Assembly (NCBI RefSeq): GCF_014196765.1
Contig: NZ_JACIEE010000007.1
Location: forward strand, 62,001 to 126,000
DNA: 64,000 nucleotides
Reading direction: 5' to 3'
From: Mycoplana azooxidifex
Lineage (GTDB): Bacteria; Pseudomonadota; Alphaproteobacteria; Rhizobiales; Rhizobiaceae
Shown: one piece after another, positions 25,720 to 32,961 of the stretch
Layout of the letters: each line of letters opens with the position of its first letter
Numbering within the stretch: position 1 is the stretch's first letter
The notes under the pieces: generated by a model
The model's input: only the letters and a program-made list of their open reading frames with translations
Told to the model about the DNA's origin: nothing
Databases searched by the model: none
Translations under genes and position numbers: made by a program

Positions 25720-25838
25720 TAAAGGACACATTTCGCCGCTGTCAACAAACGATACGGAGGGTCGGACGGCGGCCTTGCCCGGTATCGGCGCCGTGTGACA
25801 GCATGCCGGCCGAGCGCGGCAATTCGAGGGAGGACGCC

Positions 25839-26675
25839 ATGTTCATCGACACCCACCTGCACCTGATCGACCAGTCGCGCCTGGCCTATCCCTGGCTTTC
25901 AGGCGCCGGCGACCTGAACCGCGATTTCACCTATCCCGAATATGCCCAGGAGGCGAAGCGCCTCGGCATCGAGGCGGCACTGCACATGGAGGTGGACGTG
26001 GCCACTTCGGACATCGAGGTCGAGACGGAGATGGTCCGCAGCCTCGCCGCCACGCAGGGGGACCTGATCGCCGGCGTCATCGCCGCCTGCCGGCCGGAGG
26101 AAATCGGCTTTGCGGCCTATCTGGAAAAGTGCGAGGCCGATCCTTTCGTGAAGGGCTTCCGGCGCGTTCTCCACGTGGTCCCCGACGACATTTCCGAACA
26201 GGCGCTGTTTCGCGACAATCTCAAGCGGATGGCCGGGAGCCGGCTGACCTTCGACATCTGCATGCTGGCCCGCCAGCAGCCGCTTGCGCTGGCGCTGATC
26301 GACAGCGCTCCGGGCGTCCGTTTCGTCCTCGACCATTGCGGTGTGCCCGATATCGTCTCCGGCGCACTCGACACTTGGAAGCGCGGGATCGTCGAGATCG
26401 CGCGACGGCCGAACGTCATTGCCAAGGTCTCCGGCGTCGTCGCCTATGCGGACCCGCAGAGCTGGACGGTCGAAACCATCCGCCCCTATGTCGAGCATAT
26501 CGTCTCGAGCTTCGGCTGGGATCGCGTGGTCTGGGGGAGCGACTGGCCGGTCTGCACGAAGGGCGGTGGTCTTTCCACCTGGGTGGCGGCGACCCAAGCC
26601 ATTTTCGGCCCGTGCTCGCAGGACGAACGGGAAAAACTCTACCGCGCCAACGCCAGGAGAACCTGGAACCTCTGA
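25839..26675 (+). CDS. amidohydrolase-2 family lactonase (L-fuconolactonase-like)
   Basis: 278 residues, a TIM-barrel amidohydrolase of the COG3618 type, with the metal-ligand HLH of MFIDTHLHLID at the N-terminus, FVLDHCGVPDI in the middle and VWGSDWPVC with the catalytic Asp near the C-terminus. GGGAGGA precedes the ATG. Divergence from an L-fuconate dehydratase gene makes hydrolysis of L-fucono-1,4(1,5)-lactone the likely reaction. A small stem (GAGGC-CAA-GCCTC) overlaps its stop codon. Confidence 0.82.
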   Translation: MFIDTHLHLIDQSRLAYPWLSGAGDLNRDFTYPEYAQEAKRLGIEAALHMEVDVATSDIEVETEMVRSLAATQGDLIAGVIAACRPEEIGFAAYLEKCEADPFVKGFRRVLHVVPDDISEQALFRDNLKRMAGSRLTFDICMLARQQPLALALIDSAPGVRFVLDHCGVPDIVSGALDTWKRGIVEIARRPNVIAKVSGVVAYADPQSWTVETIRPYVEHIVSSFGWDRVVWGSDWPVCTKGGGLSTWVAATQAIFGPCSQDEREKLYRANARRTWNL

Positions 26676-26735
26676 GGCCAAGCCTCTATCATCCCTTACG
26701 GGCGGGTGAGAAAAATGGGAGCGCGTCGAAGACGA

Positions 26736-26918
26736 TCAGTGGCCGATCAGTCCGAGGACCAGTGCGACGACGAAGAGGAAGGCCGCGCCCGCGACCACAT
26801 TGCAGACAATGCCGTCGAGGGCCCAGCGCCGGACGGGCGCTGCACGTGGGGCACGCGGTTCGCGCTTGTGGCCGAAGTCCGCCTTGCCGAAAGCATCCAC
26901 GTTGCTCATCGTCGTCAT
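26736..26918 (-). CDS. small single-span membrane protein
   Basis: About 60 residues. GAGGAAGG precedes an ATG at 26918; a second ATG 9 bases later is also possible. The N-terminal half is charged (VDAFGKADFGHKREPRAP) and the C-terminal half is one hydrophobic helix (VCNVVAGAAFLFVVALVLGLI) ending in GH. I do not recognise the family. The coding call rests on the ribosome binding site, the clean protein profile and its isolation between two genes. A TATAGA-TCTATA palindrome lies upstream at 26997. Confidence 0.5.
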   Translation of the reverse strand: MTTMSNVDAFGKADFGHKREPRAPRAAPVRRWALDGIVCNVVAGAAFLFVVALVLGLIGH

Positions 26919-26996
26919 CCTTCCTCTGGACGTCCGGCTGCGCCATCGGCGCAAACCAGCCATCGAGCCGGGCAGTCGATGCCCGTGGAAGACGAT

Positions 26997-27013
26997 TATA
27001 GAGAATGTCTATA
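26997..27013. promoter_or_regulatory. TATAGA-GAATG-TCTATA palindrome
   Basis: A perfect 6-bp inverted repeat with a 5-base centre, about 80 bases upstream of the small membrane protein gene and in a local AT-rich island (26990-27060). It may be an operator or part of the promoter. Confidence 0.4.
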
Positions 27014-27150
27014 AGAATGATAGGGTTTATTTTTCTCTTTTCCGCCACAATCATGAACGGGCGTTTTCAGTGCTTCGACGATTGCGAAAAAGGCTTGTCG
27101 CATCAGGGCGATCCGCAGATCGCCCTCGATACTCCTGCTCCCTGCCCGCC

Positions 27151-28338
27151 TCAGGAAACCGTCTTCGATATCCTGAACTTCCTCTTCTCGAGCTCGGGGA
27201 AGTAGGTCGAAGCGTCGAAATAGCTCTCCGGCGCATAGACCCCCGGCCTCTTCGCTTCCTTGAGGATCAGTTGCGCAGCGATCGAGGCGTTCATCGACGT
27301 GCAGGCGTCGACATAGGGCGCATACATCGGATCGGGCGAGACGACGACCTCCACGCGCACCGTGCAGGGCTTGCCGTCCTTGCGGCCCTGCCCGATGGCA
27401 AAATGGATCTCGTGGCTCTCCTGTGCCGGGATGCTGTCGGCGTTCTTCCTGATATTGCGTTCGATGACCTTGTTGAGCACGTCGAGCGGCTTGACGCTGA
27501 CGCCGCCGATCTCGATCGGCGCGTCAAAATCGCCAAACCCTGCCTTCACCAGGCCGACCCAGGCCTCGTGCTCGCGGTGCGGCAGGTGCAGCTTCCAAGA
27601 GAATTCCTTGATCCCCTTATCCCGGATACCGTCGGCAAGCGGAACCGTCAGTTGCTCGGAATGGGGCGAATGCATGAACTCGCAACGGCCCCACGGCTCC
27701 GGCAGCTCCAGGAACTCGCGCCCGCTCATCGGTGGGCATTCGACATGCCTGCCGCCATAGAACTGCGTGCTCGGATGAGCGTATTCCGCCAGCACCGTCG
27801 AAACGGAGTAGGGCGGAACCAGCACCGGGTTCTCCTCGCCCGCAAGCTCGGCCGCCCAGTAGAGATTGATCCTGTCGATCTCGTCCAGTTCGTCGGCAAC
27901 TGCCCTGCAGATCACGTTCGACATGCCGGGATCCGAACCGGCGCCGAGGACGGCGGTGACGCCGGCCGCCTTGAAGCGCTCGTGCTCGGCGATCTGCTTG
28001 ACCGTGTAGGTGCCGAGCCCGCCGAGATCCATGTAGGCAACCCTTGCAGCCAGCGCCGCCTCGAAGATCGTCATCTGGAAGCCCAGCAGCGTCGGCACGC
28101 AGTTGATGCAGATGTCGGCGCCGGAAATGGCTTGCGAAAGCGCTGCCGCATCGGTGACGTTCAGGTCGACGAGCTCGATGCGAGCATCGCCGAGCTCGGT
28201 CGCCAACGCCTCCATCTTTTCCCGCGACGCGTCGCACAGACGGATCTTCGCGATGTCGATGATGGCGCGGTCGGAAAGCAGGTCGCGGACAATGCCCGCG
28301 CCCATGTAGCCGGCGCCGCCGAGGATGGTGATGATCAT
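27151..28338 (-). CDS. saccharopine dehydrogenase-like NAD(P)-binding oxidoreductase
   Basis: 395 residues from the ATG at 28338 (MIITILGGAGYMGAGIVRDLL, Rossmann glycines). TAVLGAGSDPGMSN and SVKPLDVLNKVIERN resemble the saccharopine reductase/Lys9 and carboxyspermidine dehydrogenase group. These enzymes make or cleave secondary amines between an amino acid and an aldehyde or keto acid. Last gene of a long leftward series after an aldehyde dehydrogenase; the pair could split an opine-like secondary amine and oxidise the aldehyde released. That is inference, and the substrate is unknown. A mosaic repeat fills most of the gap to the upstream gene. Confidence 0.7.
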   Translation of the reverse strand: MIITILGGAGYMGAGIVRDLLSDRAIIDIAKIRLCDASREKMEALATELGDARIELVDLNVTDAAALSQAISGADICINCVPTLLGFQMTIFEAALAARVAYMDLGGLGTYTVKQIAEHERFKAAGVTAVLGAGSDPGMSNVICRAVADELDEIDRINLYWAAELAGEENPVLVPPYSVSTVLAEYAHPSTQFYGGRHVECPPMSGREFLELPEPWGRCEFMHSPHSEQLTVPLADGIRDKGIKEFSWKLHLPHREHEAWVGLVKAGFGDFDAPIEIGGVSVKPLDVLNKVIERNIRKNADSIPAQESHEIHFAIGQGRKDGKPCTVRVEVVVSPDPMYAPYVDACTSMNASIAAQLILKEAKRPGVYAPESYFDASTYFPELEKRKFRISKTVS

Positions 28339-28449
28339 GGTGCGTGTTCCTATGTCAGTTTGTTCAATCATTTCATCGCGACGGGCGGCCGCGACCTGCG
28401 GGATGCCCCATTTCTCGACGCCGAGTGGGGCAAGGCGGTGCCGCAGGTC

Positions 28450-28578
28450 TCTTCTCCCCGCCGGGGAGAAGTGCCGGAGCGAAGCGAGGCGATGAGGGGG
28501 CGGCTTGGGCACGCCCTTTGCGCTTCGCCCCCCTCATCCGGCCCTTCGGGCCACCTTCTCCCCGGTGGGGAGAAGGGA
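28450..28578. repeat. RIME/ABC-type intergenic mosaic repeat
   Basis: Two GC-rich palindromic modules of the kind common in rhizobial intergenic DNA: CTTCTCCCC...GGGGAGAAG at both ends with CGAAGCGAGGCGATGAGGGG and CCCCTCATCCGGCCCTTCGG between. It lies between the aldehyde dehydrogenase and the saccharopine-dehydrogenase-like gene. Confidence 0.8.
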
Positions 28579-28585
28579 CACCATT

Positions 28586-30091
28586 TCACACATGCTTGCG
28601 TCCCTCCGCCTCGTAGAACCACGCGTCCGGATAGGGATACCACCAGTCCTGGATGGCCGGCTTGTGGTCGATGATGACCATCTTGGAACGGCGGAATGCG
28701 TCCAGGCCGAGCCGGGAGAGCTCGCGGCCGAGGCCGGATTTCTTCCAGCCGCCGAAGGGGAGCGCGTCGTTGTCGATCAGCGGGTTGTTGACCCAGACCA
28801 TGCCCGCCTCCAGCCGGTCGGCAGCCTCCATCGCCTCTTCCAGCGAGGTGGTGAACACGGAGGCACCGAGGCCGAACTCGCTGTCGTTGGCCCGTTCGAT
28901 CGCCTCGTCGAAATCCTTCACTTTCATGATGGCGGCGACGGGGCCGAAGCATTCCTCCCGCATGACCGCCATGTCGGGCGTGCAGCCGGTCAGGATCGTC
29001 GGCTCGTAGAACCAGCCGACCGGCTCGTTCTCGGGGATCCGGCCGCCGATCACAACCGTTGCCCCCTTGGCCTTCGCATCGTCCACGAGCCGTATGACCT
29101 TGGCGCGCGCGGCCTCCGACACGAGCGGGCCGATCTCCGCCTTCGACAGGCCGTTGCCGATCCGCAGCCGCCTCGTCTGTGCGACGAACCGTTCCACGAA
29201 GGCGTCGTGCACGTCCTCGGCGACGAAAAAGCGCTCGGCCGAGGTGCAGACCTGGCCCGACATGTGGAACGCGGCCGTCACCGCACCGGCGGCGGCCACG
29301 TCGAGCGGTGCGTTGGCGGTGACGATCATCGGGTCCGATCCGCCCGCCTCGATCACCGCCGGCTTCATCTGGCCGGCCGCGGCCATCGCCACCGCCCTGC
29401 CGGCCGCGACCGAGCCGGTGAAGGCCACGGCATGCGTCTTCGGCGAGGCGACCAGCGCCTCTCCGAGCTCGACCCCGCCCGGCAGGCAGGCGACGAGACC
29501 GGCCGGCAGCGCCTCGAGCACGGCCATGAATTCGAGCGTAGAGAGCGTGGTCGCCGGCGCTGGCTTGATGATGCAGCCGTTGCCGGAGGCAAGCGACGCG
29601 GCGACCGTCCAGCACATCAAGAGAATCGGAAAGTTGAACGGCATGATGTGGACGCTCAGGCCCAGCGGTTCGTAGCGCGCATGTTGGAAGGAGCCTGCCT
29701 GCGTCGTGCCGGCAACCTTGCCCGCCTCGTCGCGCGCCATCTCGGCAAAGTAACGGAACGCCCCGGCGCAGTTGGCTACCTCGCCGATCGCCTCCGGATA
29801 GGGCTTTCCCATCTCCCGCGACATCAGCTCCGCACAGCGGCGCATGTCGGTCGCCTCGATCCGGTTGGCGATCCGGTGCAGCATCGTCGCCCGTGACTTG
29901 GCGTCGAGCCGCTTCCAGCCGCGCTGGGCAATGGTCGCCGCATCGAGCACCGCGTCCATCTCGTCGAGCGTGGTGTTCGCGAACCGGCCGACCTCGATCA
30001 GCCGCGCCGGATCGATCACCGGATGATGCGCACCACGCGCCGGCACATAGTCCGGATGCCGGTAGTAGACGGGTTCGGCGGGGTTGAACAT
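28586..30091 (-). CDS. aldehyde dehydrogenase
   Basis: 501 residues. Glu248 (VIEAGGSDP) and Cys282 (SGQVCTSAERF) are the catalytic pair, and PFNFPI is the cofactor-domain turn. The AGG in place of LGG after the glutamate, and the extended C-terminus (DWWYPYPDAWFYEAEGRKHV), set it apart from the other two aldehyde dehydrogenases here. It lies in the leftward operon after three cupin genes and before the saccharopine-dehydrogenase-like gene, so it probably oxidises an aldehyde made by that pathway. Confidence 0.85.
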   Translation of the reverse strand: MFNPAEPVYYRHPDYVPARGAHHPVIDPARLIEVGRFANTTLDEMDAVLDAATIAQRGWKRLDAKSRATMLHRIANRIEATDMRRCAELMSREMGKPYPEAIGEVANCAGAFRYFAEMARDEAGKVAGTTQAGSFQHARYEPLGLSVHIMPFNFPILLMCWTVAASLASGNGCIIKPAPATTLSTLEFMAVLEALPAGLVACLPGGVELGEALVASPKTHAVAFTGSVAAGRAVAMAAAGQMKPAVIEAGGSDPMIVTANAPLDVAAAGAVTAAFHMSGQVCTSAERFFVAEDVHDAFVERFVAQTRRLRIGNGLSKAEIGPLVSEAARAKVIRLVDDAKAKGATVVIGGRIPENEPVGWFYEPTILTGCTPDMAVMREECFGPVAAIMKVKDFDEAIERANDSEFGLGASVFTTSLEEAMEAADRLEAGMVWVNNPLIDNDALPFGGWKKSGLGRELSRLGLDAFRRSKMVIIDHKPAIQDWWYPYPDAWFYEAEGRKHV

Positions 30092-30135
30092 GGCTGTTGT
30101 CCTTCAATATGCAGCAGTAGACGGAGTGTGGCGGC

Positions 30136-30203
30136 GCCCCCTCACCCTGCCCTCTCCCCGGTGGGGAGAGGAGGGCCGGAGCGCAGCGAGGCGATGAGGG
30201 GGC
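30136..30203. repeat. RIME-type intergenic repeat
   Basis: CCCCCTCACCCTGCCCTCTC, then CCCGGTGGGG and GAGCGCAGCGAGGCGATGAG, the same modules as at 28450 and 31350. It lies between the third cupin gene and the aldehyde dehydrogenase and can fold into a stable hairpin. Confidence 0.8.
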
Positions 30204-30235
30204 GATACCCGCACCGCCCGACGGCGCCCCGCCCC

Positions 30236-30583
30236 TCACCGGATCATGTAAACCTTCTTGATGGTCTCATGGACGGTGCATTCGCCCTTCCAGTCCTTGG
30301 GGAAGAAGGCGGCCGTGTCGGGGGTGATCTCGATCACCTCGCCGCTCTCGTGCACGTAGGTGCTGCGGCCTTCCAGGAAATGACAGAACTCGTCGCGGGT
30401 GACGTGGCAGAACCATTTGCCCGGGGTGCAGACCCACAAGCCGCACTCCGACTGTCCGTCCGGTCCCTTGTGGATCAGCTTGCCGGAAACATGGCTCTCG
30501 CCCTCGATCATCGTCGGGATGACGCCCCAGTCGACGAGGTCCGTCTGTTCCAGCGGCTTCTTAAGAAACGGAGTGATCGGCAT
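30236..30583 (-). CDS. cupin-domain protein (DUF861/EutQ-like), copy 3 of 3
   Basis: 115 residues, a single small cupin barrel. The central strands read LWVCTPGKWFCHVTRDEFCHFLEGRSTYVHESGEVIEI, and the end is AFFPKDWKGECTVHETIKKVYMIR. It aligns along its length with the next two genes upstream, sharing VDWG at the start, SGKL, ECG-W-CTPG, DEFC-F and the FFP-W terminal strands. Such cupins bind a metal or small acid and can be isomerases, lyases or sensors; no reaction can be named. It is separated from the second copy by 21 bases. Confidence 0.7.
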   Translation of the reverse strand: MPITPFLKKPLEQTDLVDWGVIPTMIEGESHVSGKLIHKGPDGQSECGLWVCTPGKWFCHVTRDEFCHFLEGRSTYVHESGEVIEITPDTAAFFPKDWKGECTVHETIKKVYMIR

Positions 30584-30604
30584 GATGGTGCTTCCTTTTG
30601 ACTG

Positions 30605-30952
30605 TCAGTCGCCGCGGCTCATGAAGGCCTTGGTCAGTGTTTCCGTGATGATCGACCTGCCGGTCCAGCCGGCGGGAAAGAAGACGACGGCGCCGGCAAA
30701 GACCGGGATCTCCTCACCGCTCTCGTGGACATAGGCGCCCTTGCCGCCGAGAAAATAGCAGAACTCGTCGCTGGCGATCGTGATCTTGCGCGTGCCCGGC
30801 GTGCACGACCAGATGCCGCATTCGCTCGTGCCGTCCGCGTTGACGGAAAGCACCTTGCCGCTCATGTGCGGGCTGCCTTGCGTGGCCGTCGCACTCGGGC
30901 CCCAGTCCTCCAGCGCAACGGCCGCGGCATCCGCCCAATAGGGTGTGGTCAT
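30605..30952 (-). CDS. cupin-domain protein (DUF861/EutQ-like), copy 2 of 3
   Basis: 115 residues, paralogous to its neighbours on both sides: ALEDWGPSATATQGSPHMSG, SECGIWSCTPGTRKITIASDEFCYFLGGKGAYVHESGEEI, then VVFFPAGWTGRSIITETLTKAFM. The histidine of copies 1 and 3 in DEFCHF is Tyr here (DEFCYF). This suggests functional divergence, perhaps a loss of metal binding. The gaps to its neighbours are 21 and 9 bases, so all three are co-transcribed. Confidence 0.7.
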   Translation of the reverse strand: MTTPYWADAAAVALEDWGPSATATQGSPHMSGKVLSVNADGTSECGIWSCTPGTRKITIASDEFCYFLGGKGAYVHESGEEIPVFAGAVVFFPAGWTGRSIITETLTKAFMSRGD

Positions 30953-30961
30953 CGTCTCACC

Positions 30962-31324
30962 TCAAACCAGCATGTAGATGTTGCGCATCGTCTCGATGAC
31001 GGTGCATTCGCCGCTCCAGCCGCCCGGGAACATCACGACGGTGCCCGCCTCGACCTCGATCACCTCGCCGTCGTCGGAGCGGTAGACCGCCCTTCCCGCA
31101 ACGAAATGACAGAATTCGTCGCGCGGGATCGACAGCCGCCAACGGCCGGGCGTGCAGACCCAGATGCCGCTTTCCGGCTGGTTGCCCGGCCCCTTGAACA
31201 CAAGCCGGCCCGAGGAATGGGACTGGCCCTCGACGCTGTCGGGCTGGCTGCCCCAGTCGACGAGGTCGGCAAACGTGGTCGCGCCGTGGATGTGGGGGGC
31301 GGAGGAATTGGTGGTGTCGGTCAT
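30962..31324 (-). CDS. cupin-domain protein (DUF861/EutQ-like), copy 1 of 3
   Basis: 120 residues, first of three tandem paralogues in transcription order. FADLVDWGSQPDSVEGQSHSSG leads into ESGIWVCTPGRWRLSIPRDEFCHFVAGRAVYRSDDGEVIEV and ends VVMFPGGWSGECTVIETMRNIYML. The N-terminus is about nine residues longer than in the other two. Retained His in DEFCHF. It follows the first glycosyltransferase-like gene, with a mosaic repeat of about 130 bases between. Confidence 0.7.
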   Translation of the reverse strand: MTDTTNSSAPHIHGATTFADLVDWGSQPDSVEGQSHSSGRLVFKGPGNQPESGIWVCTPGRWRLSIPRDEFCHFVAGRAVYRSDDGEVIEVEAGTVVMFPGGWSGECTVIETMRNIYMLV

Positions 31325-31349
31325 AATTTCGATCCTCCTGCCCGGGACG

Positions 31350-31480
31350 CCCCCTCATCCGGCCCTTCGGGCCACCTTCTCCCAGCTGGGGAGAAGAGGG
31401 AGATGCCCGCGATGTTTCCGGCCTCCTCTCCCCAGCGGGGAGAGGTCCGCCGAGCAAAGCGGAGGCGGGGTGAGGGGGTT
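31350..31480. repeat. RIME/ABC-type intergenic mosaic repeat
   Basis: Two modules: CCCCTCATCCGGCCCTTCGG followed by CCACCTTCTCCC and GGGGAGAAG, then CCTCTCCCCAGCGGGGAGAG and AGCAAAGCGGAGGCGGGGTG. It lies between the glycosyltransferase and first cupin genes. Confidence 0.8.
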
Positions 31481-31483
31481 TTC

Positions 31484-32776
31484 TCAACCATTGAACGCCC
31501 CCGTCCTCACCAGTTCGTCCAGGATGCCTGCCGCCTTCTTCGGGCCGTTGCGCGCCTGCATGTGGGCGCTGGTAGCGGCGAGTTTCGTCTTCATGGTCGG
31601 ATTGTTGACACAGGCTTCGAGCTTGGCTGCGAGGTCGGCATCGGTCCAGTCGTAGCGCGGCATCTTGAAGCCGTGGCCGGTCTCGTCGACGCGGGTGGCG
31701 TTGTCGTGGCCGTCCCAGACATAGGGCATGATGATCGCCGGCTTGCCGAAATAGAGGCACTCGGTGAACGAGTTATTGCCGCCGTGATGGATGACGGCGT
31801 CCACCTGCGGGATGACAGAGGGCTGCGGGAACCAGCTGTCGACGATGACGTTGCCCGGCAGGTTCTCGTACTGGTCCTTGTAGTCGCCGACATTGACGAG
31901 CGCCCGATAGGGCAGCTTGCCGATCGTCTCGATCAGCCGCTTCAGAAGGTCCGTGTCCCCTGCGCCCAGCGAGCCGAAGGAGACGTAGAGCAGCGGCTTG
32001 TCGTTGTTGGTCGCAAAGGCGGGCACCTCGTAGGGCTTCTCCTTGCGCACGCAGCCTTCGAGATATTGGAACTGCGCCGGCGCCAGCGGGTGCTCGCGCT
32101 CGAACTTCACCGGCTCCGGATAGAGCAGCAGGTTCATGAACGGCGAGGCCTCGAAGAACTGGCCGATCGGATAGACCTCTTCGCCGTTCTCAGACAGGAA
32201 CCCGTTGAAATCGTCATGGATCGGCTTGATCACCGCGTTGAACCGATCGCGGTAAGCCTGGTGGCCCGCATAGTCCTTCTCGCCGCAGCCGGAAAGATGC
32301 GGCGGGATCTTCGGGTCCTCGATCTCGTTTTCCGAGCACGAGATGATCCGCACCCAGGGCGTGCCGAACTGCTTGATCGCGGGGAACAGGATGACGTTGT
32401 CGACGCAGATCAGGTCCGGCTTGATCCTGGCCAGCACGCCGGGCAGGTCCTTCTGCGCCCACTTGGCGCTATCGACGATCGCCGTCCAGCAATCCTTGAC
32501 GTAGTTGTCGACCTGGTCGATCGGGGATTTGCGGAAGTTCGGAATATGGCCGTTGATGAAATCTTCCCAGAACTTCGCCATCTGCTCGGCCGGCATCGGT
32601 TCGGAGAGGTTCACCGGATGCGCCTCGAAGCCATAGCCCTCGTAGACCGAGACAAAGCCCGGATCAGAGAGGAACACGGCCTTGTGGCCGAGCGCCTCGA
32701 CGGCCTGGGCGATGCCGACCGAGTTCAGCGCCGGCCCGAAGGCTGCTTCCGGAAAGAATGCGATGGTCTTGGACAT
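31484..32776 (-). CDS. GT1-type glycosyltransferase-like protein, paralogue A
   Basis: 430 residues, a two-domain GT-B fold. The N-terminal half begins IAFFPEAAFGPALNSVGIAQ. The C-terminal nucleotide-sugar half has LLYVSFGSLGAG, VDSWFPQPSVIPQVDAVIHH, GGNNSFTECLYFGKPAIIMP and WDGHDNATR, equivalent to the donor-binding region of UDP-glycosyltransferases. Such enzymes add a sugar to small molecules in the cytoplasm. In a catabolic operon it could glycosylate a toxic intermediate or run in reverse. A clear paralogue (38067-39362) lies on the other arm of the locus. The substrate is unknown. Confidence 0.75.
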   Translation of the reverse strand: MSKTIAFFPEAAFGPALNSVGIAQAVEALGHKAVFLSDPGFVSVYEGYGFEAHPVNLSEPMPAEQMAKFWEDFINGHIPNFRKSPIDQVDNYVKDCWTAIVDSAKWAQKDLPGVLARIKPDLICVDNVILFPAIKQFGTPWVRIISCSENEIEDPKIPPHLSGCGEKDYAGHQAYRDRFNAVIKPIHDDFNGFLSENGEEVYPIGQFFEASPFMNLLLYPEPVKFEREHPLAPAQFQYLEGCVRKEKPYEVPAFATNNDKPLLYVSFGSLGAGDTDLLKRLIETIGKLPYRALVNVGDYKDQYENLPGNVIVDSWFPQPSVIPQVDAVIHHGGNNSFTECLYFGKPAIIMPYVWDGHDNATRVDETGHGFKMPRYDWTDADLAAKLEACVNNPTMKTKLAATSAHMQARNGPKKAAGILDELVRTGAFNG

Positions 32777-32823
32777 GCTGTTCCCCTGTTATCTGGTCTT
32801 CATGGTGTGGCGCATAGGCCGCT

Positions 32824-32934
32824 GCCCCTCATCCGGCTGCCGCCACCTTCTCCCCGCGAGCGGGGAGAAGGGACTTGCCGCACCGTTTCTGTTCCCTCTC
32901 CCCGCCTGCGGGGAGAGGGTTAGGGTGAGGGGCA
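32824..32934. repeat. RIME/ABC-type intergenic mosaic repeat
   Basis: GCCCCTCATCCGGCTGCCGC, CACCTTCTCCCCGCGAGCGG and, after a short spacer, CCCTCTCCCCGCCTGCGGGG. It sits between the ABC ATPase gene and glycosyltransferase A, the point where the transport half of the leftward series meets the metabolic half. Confidence 0.8.
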
Positions 32935-32961
32935 ATCGCTGAAACGAGACGCGCAAACCGT

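Noticed and set aside
27005-27205. 66-residue frame between the small membrane protein and saccharopine-like genes
   Set aside because: No ribosome binding site or recognisable profile, and it overlaps the end of the saccharopine-like gene.
30725-32923. 732-codon open frame opposite the cupin and glycosyltransferase genes
   Set aside because: It runs across two or more well-supported genes and two repeats, and its translation shows no family features.
28450-32934. repeat clusters as a possible CRISPR array
   Set aside because: The repeats are irregular palindromic modules between genes, with no constant spacer length and no cas genes.
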